Source of the DNA: QWQI01 sp964608915
Lineage (GTDB): Bacteria > Planctomycetota > Planctomycetia > Isosphaerales > Isosphaeraceae
Assembly (NCBI GenBank): GCA_964608915.1
Contig: CAZSQA010000020.1
Location: 1-64,000, forward strand
Reading direction: 5' to 3'
Length of the DNA: 64,000 bases
Under the pieces are notes generated by a model, which made no database searches, was not told the DNA's origin, and saw only the letters and a program-made list of their open reading frames with translations. The position numbers were made by a program, and so were the translations under genes. Each line of letters starts with the position of its first letter. The first letter of the stretch is position 1. Positions 37,176-46,396 of the stretch are shown one piece after another.

Positions 37176-38030
37176 TCAGCGCGACAGGCGACGAAGGACA
37201 TCCAGATTCACGGCGTCCAGGTCTCGTCCCTGCTCTTCTCCTTTGGGCGTTTCCAGAATCATCGGGCATCCGGCGAATCGCGAGTCCTTCAGCACACGCT
37301 CGAACGTGGCCTGCGGAATCATCCCGCGGCCGATCGCGGCATGCCGGTCCACCCGGCTGCCAAGACCCTTCACGCTGTCATTGATGTGCCAGACCCGAAC
37401 CCGCTCGACACCGACGGTGCGTTCGAGAAGTTCGATCCACACATCATACTTCTCCGCCGGATCCAGAGAATACCCTGCCGCGAAAATGTGGCACGTGTCC
37501 ACACACACCGAAAGACGCTCAGGGGCCGCCACACCCTCCAGAATACCCTGCAGGTGCTCCAGCTCATGGCCGATCGATGTCCCCTGCCCGGCCGTCGTTT
37601 CCAGCGCGATCCGCACCGTCGCACCCGCCGTCGCCGCGTGAATTTCGTCCAGCGACTTCGCGATCCGGGCGATTCCCGACTCTACCCCCGCCTTCATGTG
37701 CGCGCCGGGGTGCATCACCAGGTCGGTCAGCCCCAATTGATCGGCCCGCACGATTTCGTCGATCATGGCCGCCACCGACTTCGCCCGAGTCACGTCGTCC
37801 GGGCTCGCCAGGTTGATCAGATACGACGCGTGCCCCACCGCCGGCGGCATCCCGGCGTTCTTGAGCGCGTTGCGGAACCGCGCGGCGTCATCGTCCGAAA
37901 TCGGCGGGGCCGACCACTGCTTGTTGTTCTTCGTAAAGATCTGTACGGTTTCGAACCCGACCTTCACCGACGCATCGACCGCGTTGGCATGCCCCCCGGC
38001 GATCGACATATGGGCCCCGAACTGCGGCAT
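37176..38030 (-). CDS. nfo: Endonuclease IV (deoxyribonuclease IV)
   Basis: AP endonuclease of base-excision repair, cutting 5' of abasic sites; a three-zinc TIM barrel. The 284-residue protein shows the family motifs: GAHMSIAGG at the N-terminus, VMHPGAHM, ALETTAGQG, CVDTCHIFAAGY and WHINDSVKGLGSRVDRHAAIG, which supply the His/Asp/Glu zinc ligands. Length is typical. CAGGAG lies eight bases before the ATG. It forms an operon with ppk1, four bases downstream. Confidence 0.95.
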   Translation of the reverse strand: MPQFGAHMSIAGGHANAVDASVKVGFETVQIFTKNNKQWSAPPISDDDAARFRNALKNAGMPPAVGHASYLINLASPDDVTRAKSVAAMIDEIVRADQLGLTDLVMHPGAHMKAGVESGIARIAKSLDEIHAATAGATVRIALETTAGQGTSIGHELEHLQGILEGVAAPERLSVCVDTCHIFAAGYSLDPAEKYDVWIELLERTVGVERVRVWHINDSVKGLGSRVDRHAAIGRGMIPQATFERVLKDSRFAGCPMILETPKGEEQGRDLDAVNLDVLRRLSR

Positions 38031-38191
38031 GACGGCGACTCCTGCGGATGAACGGCCTCGATTGAGGCGTCATCATACCATGTCCGGTTCCGGCGGCGAT
38101 CTGCAACAGGTCTCCGCGATTCTTCACTTCTCGATACGCACTTTTTCGGCCTGACGGACCGGCGAAAGTGGAGCATGATCCTGCCGAAATC

Positions 38192-39178
38192 CTATGGGCT
38201 CTCCGATTCCGATGAACGACTCGATTCGCACTCGTCATTCGACCCGAAAACGACGGACCGCTGCCGATTCCGGTTCACTCGAAGCTCGAACACATCCGGT
38301 CTGCCATAATGCCCCGTCGCATCGAAGTCGAACTTGCCGCGGGCAATGTCATCCATTTCGAGATCCGCGACGATCAATTCCTCACGATCCCAGACAGGGC
38401 CAGAAACCGGTGCGCCCAGCGGCGAGTAAATGGCCGACCCGCCCCGGCATGCGATTTCCGGCAGGGCGGCGATCTCCGGCTTTTCCGCCCAGTGTGCCGG
38501 AAAGTCCGAGCGCCGCACGAACTGATTGCATCCCAGCACGAAACATCGGCCTTCGCAGGCAATATGCCGAAGTGTGGCCTGCCAGGTCTCACGGGCGTCG
38601 GCGGTCGGGGCCAGGTAAATTTCGATCCCCTGGGCATACAGCGCCGTTCGTGCCAGCGGCATGTAGTTTTCCCAGCAGATCAACCCGCCGATCCGCCCGA
38701 ACGGCGTCTCCACGACCGTAAGAGAACTTCCGTCTCCTTCGCCCCACATCAATCGCTCCGCTCCCGTCGGCCGAAGCTTGCGATGGTGCAGGATCAGCTC
38801 GCCACGATCGTCGAACAAGAGCAGCGTGCAATACATGGTGCCGTGAAAACGCTCGACGACACCGACGCCGACATAGATTTTCGCATCACGCGCGGCAGCG
38901 GCGATCGCCCCGGCCACGGGCCCGGGAACGGTCACGGCTACGTCCCAAAGCTCCCGGAATTCGTCTCTTCCGACGGGCGTTCGTGCTCCGACGACCGTGC
39001 CGAAGCCGAGACCGCGCGGATACCCGGGCACGAAGGCCTCAGGCAGCAGAACCAGTTTCGCCCCGGCCTGGGCCGCCGCCTTGATCCGTTCCACAGCTCT
39101 GGCGGCCGTCGCTTCAGGATTCAGCATGACCGGAGTCGCCTGGGCGACCGCGACTCGAACTCGACCACGATGAGTCAT
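38192..39178 (-). CDS. Nitrilase
   Basis: Predicted to hydrolyse nitriles to carboxylic acids and ammonia. The 328-residue protein has the full triad with true nitrilase signatures: Glu47 in LPEAFVPGYPRG, Lys134 in HRKLRPTGAERLMWGEG and Cys168 in GLICWENYMPLAR. The CWENYMP context distinguishes branch-1 nitrilases from amidases such as the NAD synthetase partner in this window. No export signal, so cytoplasmic. The last about 20 residues are Ser/Glu-rich. Substrate not assignable. Confidence 0.9.
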   Translation of the reverse strand: MTHRGRVRVAVAQATPVMLNPEATAARAVERIKAAAQAGAKLVLLPEAFVPGYPRGLGFGTVVGARTPVGRDEFRELWDVAVTVPGPVAGAIAAAARDAKIYVGVGVVERFHGTMYCTLLLFDDRGELILHHRKLRPTGAERLMWGEGDGSSLTVVETPFGRIGGLICWENYMPLARTALYAQGIEIYLAPTADARETWQATLRHIACEGRCFVLGCNQFVRRSDFPAHWAEKPEIAALPEIACRGGSAIYSPLGAPVSGPVWDREELIVADLEMDDIARGKFDFDATGHYGRPDVFELRVNRNRQRSVVFGSNDECESSRSSESESP

Positions 39179-39483
39179 CTGCCTATCCGCCTTCGTCTCT
39201 CAGGCTTCGCGATCCGCGATATCGTATTCCGCCTTTTGCGGCCTGACGTCCTAAGCAGGTCGACCGGACGCCGTCACGAGAGATCAGGCGCATTCCAATG
39301 TGCTGAACTTCGTTCGAGCATGTTGTCCTGATCGGTGACACGGTTTCAAGATACCGCCGTTCGCGTCGTCGCTCGAACGAAAATGCCAGCATGAAACTTC
39401 GATCACGCCAGGTTTCGTTTTGGGAAACGATTTCGACCTCATGAGACGGAGGGACAGTCGCCGATTTTCGTGAATAGCGATCT
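39179..39483 (-). other. Intergenic region upstream of the nitrilase gene
   Basis: About 305 bases separating the minus-strand nitrilase and DUF1559 genes. No gene or recognisable regulatory site seen. Confidence 0.4.
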
Positions 39484-40533
39484 TCAATAAGCCCCCGCGT
39501 CGATCGTCTCACCTCCGTTGCGGGTGGCCAGTTTCTGCCAGACGCCGTAAGCCTGCGGAGCCGATCCATGCCATGAGTCGACCGTCTCTTTCACGAACCG
39601 CACCGAGCCGTCGCCCATCAGCACATTCACGCCACCGGGATGCTCGCTCGTAGCCGTCGTGACAAAAGGATAAAGCCGGTCGATTTCTTCACCGCGCCGG
39701 AATGCGTTCGGCGAGTCGGCGGCACGGAACACCGTTTCCCGCAGCGAACCGCTGACCCAGATGCCCGTTGTACCCTGATCGAATGGATTCCATTTTCGTG
39801 ATTTTCGGACGATCACCGAAGCCGATTTTTCCGAAGCGACCATCGTTTGACTGAGCCCATCGGTCACAGATGCCAGGCTGACGTTCGAAAGGCCCGTTAT
39901 GCATCCGTTCACCTTCGGAATTTCCGACATCGGAATCACGCATCCCGGGCCGCCAAGCACATTGGCCCCTCCCACGGAATGGCAACCCGCATAACTCGGC
40001 CGCCAGCTTACGATGGTCTCGCCCTCGAGTTCGCCATACCACGGTTGTTTCGTCACCAGCGCCTGCGGAATGCCAGCCTCAGTGTCGCTCGGACAAGCGA
40101 AAATCGAAACCACGCTCATGCGCGCCGTCGATTGCTCCGGGCCAATCATCGCAAGCTGATGATTGAACATGTCGAAATGCGATCGCTGCTCGAAGAATGA
40201 CAGAATCGCCACCAGAAAGCTCCGGTCGGGCGGACCTGAACACGGAAGCGAAGGTGTCGTCAGAAATCGTGGATCCTCTGAGATCGTCTGCCCTTGAGGG
40301 AAATATCCGTATGTGTCGATATAATTCGCCAGCCCCAGACCGATCTGTTTCAGGTGATTTTGACACTGAGCACGTCTGGCCGATTCACGGGCCGATTGCA
40401 CAGCGGGAAGCAGCAATGCCGTGAGCAATCCGATCAATCCGATGACGACCAGCAACTCGATCAGCGTGAAGCCGAACCTTGCGGTGCATGTCCGCATCGC
40501 GGGATTTTTCTTTCGGGTCGACTTCAAAATCAT
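39484..40533 (-). CDS. DUF1559 pseudopilin-like protein
   Basis: A 349-residue member of the DUF1559 family. A basic leader precedes GFTLIELLVVIGLIGLLTALLLPA, the prepilin-type cleavage site and helix, followed by ARESARRAQCQNHLKQIGLGL. The C-terminus has HPGGVNVLMGDGSVRFVKE. AAGGAGG lies eight bases before the ATG at 40533. The stop of the upstream hypothetical gene ends two bases before this start, so the two are cotranscribed. Shorter than the other copy in this window. Role unknown. Confidence 0.9.
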   Translation of the reverse strand: MILKSTRKKNPAMRTCTARFGFTLIELLVVIGLIGLLTALLLPAVQSARESARRAQCQNHLKQIGLGLANYIDTYGYFPQGQTISEDPRFLTTPSLPCSGPPDRSFLVAILSFFEQRSHFDMFNHQLAMIGPEQSTARMSVVSIFACPSDTEAGIPQALVTKQPWYGELEGETIVSWRPSYAGCHSVGGANVLGGPGCVIPMSEIPKVNGCITGLSNVSLASVTDGLSQTMVASEKSASVIVRKSRKWNPFDQGTTGIWVSGSLRETVFRAADSPNAFRRGEEIDRLYPFVTTATSEHPGGVNVLMGDGSVRFVKETVDSWHGSAPQAYGVWQKLATRNGGETIDAGAY

Positions 40534-40535
40534 CG

Positions 40536-41504
40536 TCAGGCCTCCTTCTTCGAAAGTTTCTCGCGGCTTTTCGAAAGCCTGAGAAAGACAATTCCCAGAA
40601 AGATCGCCACAGCGATCGCAATAAGCATCATCCGTTCGAACCATCCGAACATGTTCCGGTCCCGGGTCGAAATGACATCGGGAAGGCCGTAATGGGTCAG
40701 CAGAAACTGTTCTCGCGGCACTTCACCGAACTTCCATTGGCGGAATTCGTAAGGCGAATTGTGTTGCTCGACATGAACTCGCACCGGCAGGCGAATACCT
40801 TCCGTCGCCGTGGCCGCGTATTCCACCCTGTATTCCGTCGTCGTTCTCAACGGTGTTCCGACGAAACAGGTCTGACGCGTGACGGCCCATTGATTCGTCG
40901 TGTCGAAGGTCGCAACGATCCTTTCCAGGGGCGTTTCGTCATCCACGCGAAAAGTCACTTCGATCTCGTTCGGTCGCTCGGCGACAACCCTGGCATCTTC
41001 GATTTCGATCGTACCTTCATTCAACATCGATGCCAGCGATTTGCTGATTCCACCCAGCGGGGCACGGATAATCCTGCCGTATTGGACGTCAAAAGCATCC
41101 CGTTCAAGCGGACTGAAGCTGACTTTGTTCAGATTCCATTTCGGCTGATCGTTCGGTCTGTGCACTTGAAACGCTGTGGTCTCGTCCACGCAGTGCACTT
41201 CCGAATAACTGAATTTCTTCCCACCGACAACGCCGCTCGTTCGGATTTCGACTTTGTCGAACCCGTGAGAACGGGAGAAATCGACATCCATGCCCATTTT
41301 CGTGCCGTTTTCGTCCCATTCCAGCCGAAACACGCCCTGAGATTTGTCGAAGCGATCGGCAAGTAAATTCCCTGAAATTGGATATTCGGTTTCGAAACGA
41401 CTTATCGCACCGTCATCGGCCCTGAGCAAGGGACAAGGAACCAGAAATGCCGACAAGCTTGTGACTATCAGGTCAATCCTGAACCTGCGGAAATGCATAA
41501 TCAC
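40536..41504 (-). CDS. Hypothetical exported protein with a C-terminal membrane anchor
   Basis: A 322-residue protein with a signal peptide (RIDLIVTSLSAFLVPCPLLRA) and one C-terminal membrane helix (MMLIAIAVAIFLGIVFL) followed by a basic tail. The lumenal or periplasmic part is predicted beta-rich, with no recognised domain. It precedes the DUF1559 gene with a two-base gap, so the pair is an operon and the product may act with the pseudopilin-like protein. Two possible starts, Met1 and Met3, differ by two residues. Confidence 0.7.
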   Translation of the reverse strand: MIMHFRRFRIDLIVTSLSAFLVPCPLLRADDGAISRFETEYPISGNLLADRFDKSQGVFRLEWDENGTKMGMDVDFSRSHGFDKVEIRTSGVVGGKKFSYSEVHCVDETTAFQVHRPNDQPKWNLNKVSFSPLERDAFDVQYGRIIRAPLGGISKSLASMLNEGTIEIEDARVVAERPNEIEVTFRVDDETPLERIVATFDTTNQWAVTRQTCFVGTPLRTTTEYRVEYAATATEGIRLPVRVHVEQHNSPYEFRQWKFGEVPREQFLLTHYGLPDVISTRDRNMFGWFERMMLIAIAVAIFLGIVFLRLSKSREKLSKKEA

Positions 41505-41860
41505 TTTTCCTCATGCGCAGAATCATGTCAACAGGCATCGACACTCGATATACGACCCAAGATCCGAACCGACTCTAACAGAATCAGCGTCAATCCGCGA
41601 ATTGTGGGCGCATTTTTTCGCAAACTTCGGCGGGGACAACGCACTCAACTGAGAAGGCATGAATCGGTACCTATCAACCGATTTCGAAATTCGAACCCGT
41701 ACCCATTCGTACCGATTATCGGTCAAAATGATCGAAACCCCTTCGACCTCCAGAGCCGGCGGGGCCCGGCGCGGGAGAGTCGCATCCTGGCGTATCGAAG
41801 GGGCCGAACGTCCCTGACTCACGCATAAGCCGGCCGGCGTTTCGGCCCGGCACTAAGAAA
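41505..41860 (-). other. Intergenic region upstream of the hypothetical-DUF1559 operon
   Basis: About 355 bases. It must hold the operon promoter. A weak GC-rich hairpin (41831-41854, imperfect arms) may end the subtilase transcript. Short frames here show no family similarity. Confidence 0.4.
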
Positions 41861-43261
41861 TCAATACGCAGCCGCGTTGACCAGGGGCTCGTAAAAGCCG
41901 TCCCGGTCTCCGCTTGTGGCACTCCAGGGCGACCTGCCCGACACGCCGGCCGTCGATGTGGTCAAATACGCCGAAGGTGCCGACCGCACCACCGAAGCCT
42001 TCACCTGGGCCGGCGTATAGCGCGGGTTGAGCACCTTGCACAAGGCCGCCACGCCCGCCACATGGGGCGATGCCATCGACGTGCCCGACATCGTCGTATA
42101 CGAAGCGTTGCGATAGGTGGAATAGATCGCGTCGCCCGGGGCGATCACGTCCACACCGTTCTCCGCACCGCTCTGATCGACGTAATTCTTGCCGTAGTTG
42201 CTGTAATAGGCGACCGTGCCCGAACTCGTCAGCGCAGAAACCGTGATCACGCCGGTATTCGTGCTGTTCGCCGGGCTCGAGGCCGACGTGTCCCGCGTCT
42301 CATTGCCCGCAGCCACCACGAACGTCACGCCCGCCGACACCGCCCTGTCGATCGCCTGTTTCAGCGATGCGCTGTCACTGGCCCCCAGGCTCATGTTCGC
42401 CACTTCGATCGTCGATGCCTTCGACCGCACCCAGTCCACCCCCGCGATTACGCCCGAAAGCGATCCGGAACCGGACGAACCCAGCACCCGCACCGACCAC
42501 AGCCTGGCCCCGGGCGCCACGCCCACCACGCCGATCGTGTTGTCCTTCGCCCCCACGATGCCCGCCACATGCGTGCCGTGGCCGTTGCCGTCGCCATAAT
42601 CCGCCGAGCTGCCGCCACTGAAATTCTGACCGCCCGACACCGTCAAGTCCGGATGCGAAAGGTCGATGCCCGAGTCGATGATGGCCACGTCCACGTTCAC
42701 GTCGCCCGAGCCGTTGCCGGCCGCGGAAGTGCTCTGATGCGCCCCGATCCGGGAAACGCCCCACGGCACCGTCTGCGCTGTGGCCGTAATCCGGGCCGTC
42801 GTGCCGCGTGCCAGTGCCGATACGTTCGTTGCGCTGGCCCGTGACGTCGCCCGCAACCGAGCCCGCGAAATCCGCCGGGCACTCACCCGCACGACCTGAT
42901 CCTGCTCGATGTGCGCCACCCGCGGGTCTGCCTTCAGCTTCACCACGGCCTCGTCGGTCATTTCGCCGGCGAATCCGTGGATCGCGTCCTCGTAGACATG
43001 ATCCACCCGGACGCCCGGCGTGGCCTTAAGCTCGGCCAGACGCATCTGAAACAGCTTGCGATGGGCGCCGTCTTCGTCGGCTTCCGCACCCTCACGCAGC
43101 ATGACGATATACCGCCCCGGGATGTACTCCGGCGCCTCCTGATCCTGCGCATGGGCCGGCCACCCACCTGGCCAGGCCCATGAGCAGAAAGTCAGAACGA
43201 ACAGCGAAAGACGCGATGGACGGGAACCCGACCGACGGATGAATTCGGAATGACTCGGCAT
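41861..43261 (-). CDS. Secreted subtilisin-family serine protease (S8, proteinase K-like)
   Basis: A 466-residue extracellular endopeptidase made as a preproenzyme. Residues 1-39 form the signal peptide; 48-125 are an I9 propeptide (YIPGRYIVMLREG to VAHIEQDQVV); an Arg/Ser/Ala-rich linker (126-160) is likely the processing site. The catalytic domain follows with Asp196 (IIDSGID), His231 (GHGTHVAG) and Ser395 (GTSMASPHVAG), plus oxyanion Asn320 in AAGNE. All are intact. GGAGGT lies seven bases before the ATG. Probably scavenges protein or processes surface proteins. Confidence 0.94.
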   Translation of the reverse strand: MPSHSEFIRRSGSRPSRLSLFVLTFCSWAWPGGWPAHAQDQEAPEYIPGRYIVMLREGAEADEDGAHRKLFQMRLAELKATPGVRVDHVYEDAIHGFAGEMTDEAVVKLKADPRVAHIEQDQVVRVSARRISRARLRATSRASATNVSALARGTTARITATAQTVPWGVSRIGAHQSTSAAGNGSGDVNVDVAIIDSGIDLSHPDLTVSGGQNFSGGSSADYGDGNGHGTHVAGIVGAKDNTIGVVGVAPGARLWSVRVLGSSGSGSLSGVIAGVDWVRSKASTIEVANMSLGASDSASLKQAIDRAVSAGVTFVVAAGNETRDTSASSPANSTNTGVITVSALTSSGTVAYYSNYGKNYVDQSGAENGVDVIAPGDAIYSTYRNASYTTMSGTSMASPHVAGVAALCKVLNPRYTPAQVKASVVRSAPSAYLTTSTAGVSGRSPWSATSGDRDGFYEPLVNAAAY

Positions 43262-43428
43262 GAAAGCACCTCCAAACGGGTTCGCATCCGTGCGTTCGGC
43301 TCAAGTCGATTCCGTTCGGAAACGATTACGTAAACCCTGGCGAAAACCGCGCACGAATTATGCCGCGACCCGCACGTTTCTCATAAGAACAGTCTGAAGA
43401 TCGCCTTGCGAGAATGCCGTTCTGTGCT

Positions 43429-43914
43429 TCACGTGTCACTCCCCAGCATGCTTTCGATCGTGTCGCCCCCCAGCGTCATCGCCTGGGCGAACCCGGCCAC
43501 GAACCGGGCGGACCGGGGCACCAGCAGGAAGAAATGAAAGTCCGAGAAATTCAGCAGCGGCTCGGCCTCGGGGAATTTCTTCAGATATGTCCGTGCGATC
43601 GCTCCGTATTCGGCCGTTTCGTGAGCCACCGCGACCGCCTCACACGCGATCGAAACCCGGGCGATGGCCAGCGGCGTGTCGGCTTCGTCCTCTTTCTGAA
43701 CGATCATCAGGCTCACGTGCGGGTCGCGCACCATGTCCCTTGTGTGGGCCGAAAGCCCGCTGACATGAACCAAAAACCCCGCTGCCCCCTCCATCCGAAA
43801 CACCGCGAACGGCACCATGCTCACCAGCGGCTTGCCGTCGTGCAGTGTGCCCAGAGCCGCCACGGGCCGAGTCTCCAGCAAAGACCTCAACAGAATCGCG
43901 TTTTCAGGTTTCAT
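43429..43914 (-). CDS. Pyridoxamine 5'-phosphate oxidase-family protein (HugZ N-terminal-like)
   Basis: A 161-residue cytoplasmic protein with the split-barrel FMN-binding fold: AALGTLHDGKPLVSMVPFAV, GFLVHVSGLSAHTRDMVRDPHVSLMI and a central ACEAVAV strand. This resembles the N-terminal domain of HugZ-type heme-degrading or general FMN-reductase-like proteins. The C-terminal HugZ helical domain is absent, so a HugZ role is not supported. Cofactor and substrate unknown. Confidence 0.78.
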   Translation of the reverse strand: MKPENAILLRSLLETRPVAALGTLHDGKPLVSMVPFAVFRMEGAAGFLVHVSGLSAHTRDMVRDPHVSLMIVQKEDEADTPLAIARVSIACEAVAVAHETAEYGAIARTYLKKFPEAEPLLNFSDFHFFLLVPRSARFVAGFAQAMTLGGDTIESMLGSDT

Positions 43915-44139
43915 CGGGGTGCTTCTTTCGTCAGATCCGAACCGGTCCGATGCGGCACTGGCGCGTCGTGACTTGCCGCATTGACTATCTTCGATCCCTT
44001 TCGCCGCGAATCAAGATTCGAAATCGAAAATTCTCGCGATGACCGGACGATGAGGAAATCGTGATGAAACATCGAACCGAAGCGTTTTTGTCCGATCGCA
44101 ACTCTTCGGAATTCGCTTTCCGAACCGGAGCCCCGCCAC

Positions 44140-45354
44140 TTACTTCACTTTCGCCTCAGCTTCCTCGACAAGCCGATCGACCGCCTTATCGAGATCCGCG
44201 CCCCGCACTGCGTCGTAGCGAATCTTCCCATCGGCATCGAGCACGTAAATCGTCGGCCAGGATCTCACGCCCCAATCGGCCGCGATGCTGTCGACCTTCG
44301 TTCCGCTCCACAGCGACGGCCAATTCATCGAGAGTTCGTCCATCGCCTTCGATGCCTTGCTCCGATCATCGTCGCCGTTGACTCCGAGCAGGACGAAAGG
44401 CCTTCCTTCCATGCGTTTCACCAGTTCTCGCTCGTGCGGAATCATCTCCATGCAGGGATTGCACCAGGTCGCCCAGAAGACGATCGCCACGACCTTGCCC
44501 CGATACTCCGAAAGCCGGATCTGACTGCCCCTCACGTCCTCGCCGACAAGCTCCGGCGCGGGCATTCCGGTGGAAAGCCGGTCCATCACGTAAAGCTCAC
44601 CTTTGGCAAGCTCAGCAAATGACATTTGCGAATAGGGCTCGGGCATCTTCGAATTGCCGTACTCAGCGGCGACTCTGGCGTAATAGGCCCGGGCCCGCAT
44701 TTCATTTGCGTCAGGGTCCGCCGCCATAAGCATCTTCAGAAGCTCAGGCGATTGCGACCACCGCGCGGTCAGCGGACCGGTCGTGATCGGGTCGTTCAAT
44801 TTCCTGGCGAGTCGTGCCGTCAGCCGTTCGGTGCGGGCGAGCCCCAGACAGGCAGCCCCCTGGATCAGCTTACTGGGGCTTCGCTCCAGAGCCTCCTCAA
44901 GAAATCGCCTTGCCGGCGGACACGCCATCGCGACCTGATCCGCGTAATAGCACACGGGCAAGACTTTCTCGTCGCCGAGAGCCCGCTTCGTCAGTAGCTC
45001 GAACGCCCGGCGAATCTCGGAGTCGTATTCGGCATAATATCCGTTGGCCACGCCATGCACGGTCCACACGATCGCATCGATCGACTCGGGATCGTCCTTG
45101 TGCGACTCCGCCCAGTCGAAGGCCTGATTCGCCGTCATTCTGATCTCGCTCCAGACCTCGGCCTGAGCGGCGTCCTTTTCGGAGTCGGTTTTCGCCTGCT
45201 CCCTTCGGAGGTTGAGCGCTTCGGACCGCTTTTCATGGTTTTGCTTCAATTGCGAAAACGAACCGGGTTCGTCCCCCGCCTGGCACATGCCGAAAGCCAC
45301 CGACAGGCAGGCCAGAAGGTATACGACGAAGCTCGCCGATCGTGAATTTCGCAT
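44140..45354 (-). CDS. TlpA-like thioredoxin-family protein with N-terminal helical region
   Basis: A 404-residue exported protein. Residues 1-25 are a signal peptide ending in MCQAG, where a lipobox-like Cys is possible. Residues 30-260 are helical, with a TPR-like feel and no named domain. From about 262 a TlpA/AhpC-TSA domain starts (GMPAPELVGEDVRG), with WCNPC at 297-301 and the cis-Pro region SWPTIYVLD. It probably reduces or isomerises disulfides in the periplasm, as in cytochrome maturation. Start chosen at 45354 because AGGGGC precedes it and an earlier ATG at 45396 adds 14 residues ahead of the signal. Confidence 0.85.
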   Translation of the reverse strand: MRNSRSASFVVYLLACLSVAFGMCQAGDEPGSFSQLKQNHEKRSEALNLRREQAKTDSEKDAAQAEVWSEIRMTANQAFDWAESHKDDPESIDAIVWTVHGVANGYYAEYDSEIRRAFELLTKRALGDEKVLPVCYYADQVAMACPPARRFLEEALERSPSKLIQGAACLGLARTERLTARLARKLNDPITTGPLTARWSQSPELLKMLMAADPDANEMRARAYYARVAAEYGNSKMPEPYSQMSFAELAKGELYVMDRLSTGMPAPELVGEDVRGSQIRLSEYRGKVVAIVFWATWCNPCMEMIPHERELVKRMEGRPFVLLGVNGDDDRSKASKAMDELSMNWPSLWSGTKVDSIAADWGVRSWPTIYVLDADGKIRYDAVRGADLDKAVDRLVEEAEAKVK

Positions 45355-45619
45355 GAATTGCCCCTGGCAGATGAAGCCGATCGGGATAAAGATCAACTTC
45401 GATTCTACATCAATGGCCGGGCGTCAACCACAAGAGCCTCACATATTCCACGCGTAATTCTTCTTTCCAGGCGATTCGGAATAAATGGAATGATCAACGG
45501 AAGACCGGCCGCATCTTCAACCAGAAACGACCGGTCCGATTTCATTACCGATAAGCTTCGAATTTCGATGAACGCCCGATTCTTCGATCTTCGAAACTTT
45601 CGATGCATGCGCAAATGGA

Positions 45620-46318
45620 TCACGCCAGGTCGAACAGCAGAATCTCCGCATCCGAATCGGCCGTGATCGACAGCGAAGACTCTTCGCTCACCGCCGCTCC
45701 GTCCGACGTCTCCAGCTTCGTCCCGTTCAGATCCACGCCCCCGCGCAGCACCTGCAGCCACGCGTGCCGGCCAGCCGGCAATTGCAATGAAACCGACTGC
45801 CCCGAATCGAGCGTCGACAGATAAATCCGCGCGTCCTGATGAATCAGGAGCGACCCATCGGCACCGTCGCGCGCGGCCACCAGCCGCAGACGATTGTGCC
45901 GCTCCGTTTCCGGAAACGCCTTCTGCTCATAGCTCGGTTCGATCCCCTTTTTCTCAGGGAACAGCCAGATCTGATACAGGTGCGTCGCCTCTTCCGCCGA
46001 CGGATTGAATTCGCTGTGCGTGATGCCCGTGCCAGCCGACATCCGTTGAAATTCGCCGGGGCGCAGGACTTCGCCATTGCCCATGCTGTCACGATGCTCA
46101 AGAGCGCCGGACAGCACATAGGTCACGATTTCCATGTCATTATGCGGATGCGTGCCGAAGCCTTGCCCCGGGGCGACGAAGTCCTCGTTCATCACCCGCA
46201 GGGCCCGGAACCGCACATGGGCCGAATCCTGATACGTCGCGAAAGCGAACGTGTGCCATGTGTCCAGCCAGCCATAGTTCGCATGGCCCCGGTCCGCCGC
46301 CTTCCGTACCCGAATCAT
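45620..46318 (-). CDS. Pirin-family protein
   Basis: A 232-residue cupin-fold protein of the pirin/YhhW type, which includes quercetin 2,3-dioxygenase activity. N-terminal landmarks RGHANYGWLDTWHTFAFATY, GFGTHPHNDMEIVTYVLSG (metal-binding His) and ITHSEFNPS are present, as is the C-terminal cupin. GGAGG lies eight bases before the ATG at 46318. It is encoded on the same strand as, and 79 bases downstream of, the Old Yellow Enzyme gene and is probably cotranscribed, suggesting a shared quinone or electrophile response. Confidence 0.9.
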   Translation of the reverse strand: MIRVRKAADRGHANYGWLDTWHTFAFATYQDSAHVRFRALRVMNEDFVAPGQGFGTHPHNDMEIVTYVLSGALEHRDSMGNGEVLRPGEFQRMSAGTGITHSEFNPSAEEATHLYQIWLFPEKKGIEPSYEQKAFPETERHNRLRLVAARDGADGSLLIHQDARIYLSTLDSGQSVSLQLPAGRHAWLQVLRGGVDLNGTKLETSDGAAVSEESSLSITADSDAEILLFDLA

Positions 46319-46396
46319 CGATCGAGCCTCCACGAGTTTCCCTCTTGCCTCCGACGTCACGAAACCACGAATGATCCGTACACTTCTGGCCGCGAC

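Noticed and set aside
40536..41504. A pilus-assembly role for the hypothetical gene
   Set aside because: Operon position next to DUF1559 is suggestive, but no pilin or secretion motif is present in the protein.
43429..43914. HugZ heme oxygenase assignment
   Set aside because: Only the N-terminal split barrel is present; the C-terminal domain needed for heme binding is missing.
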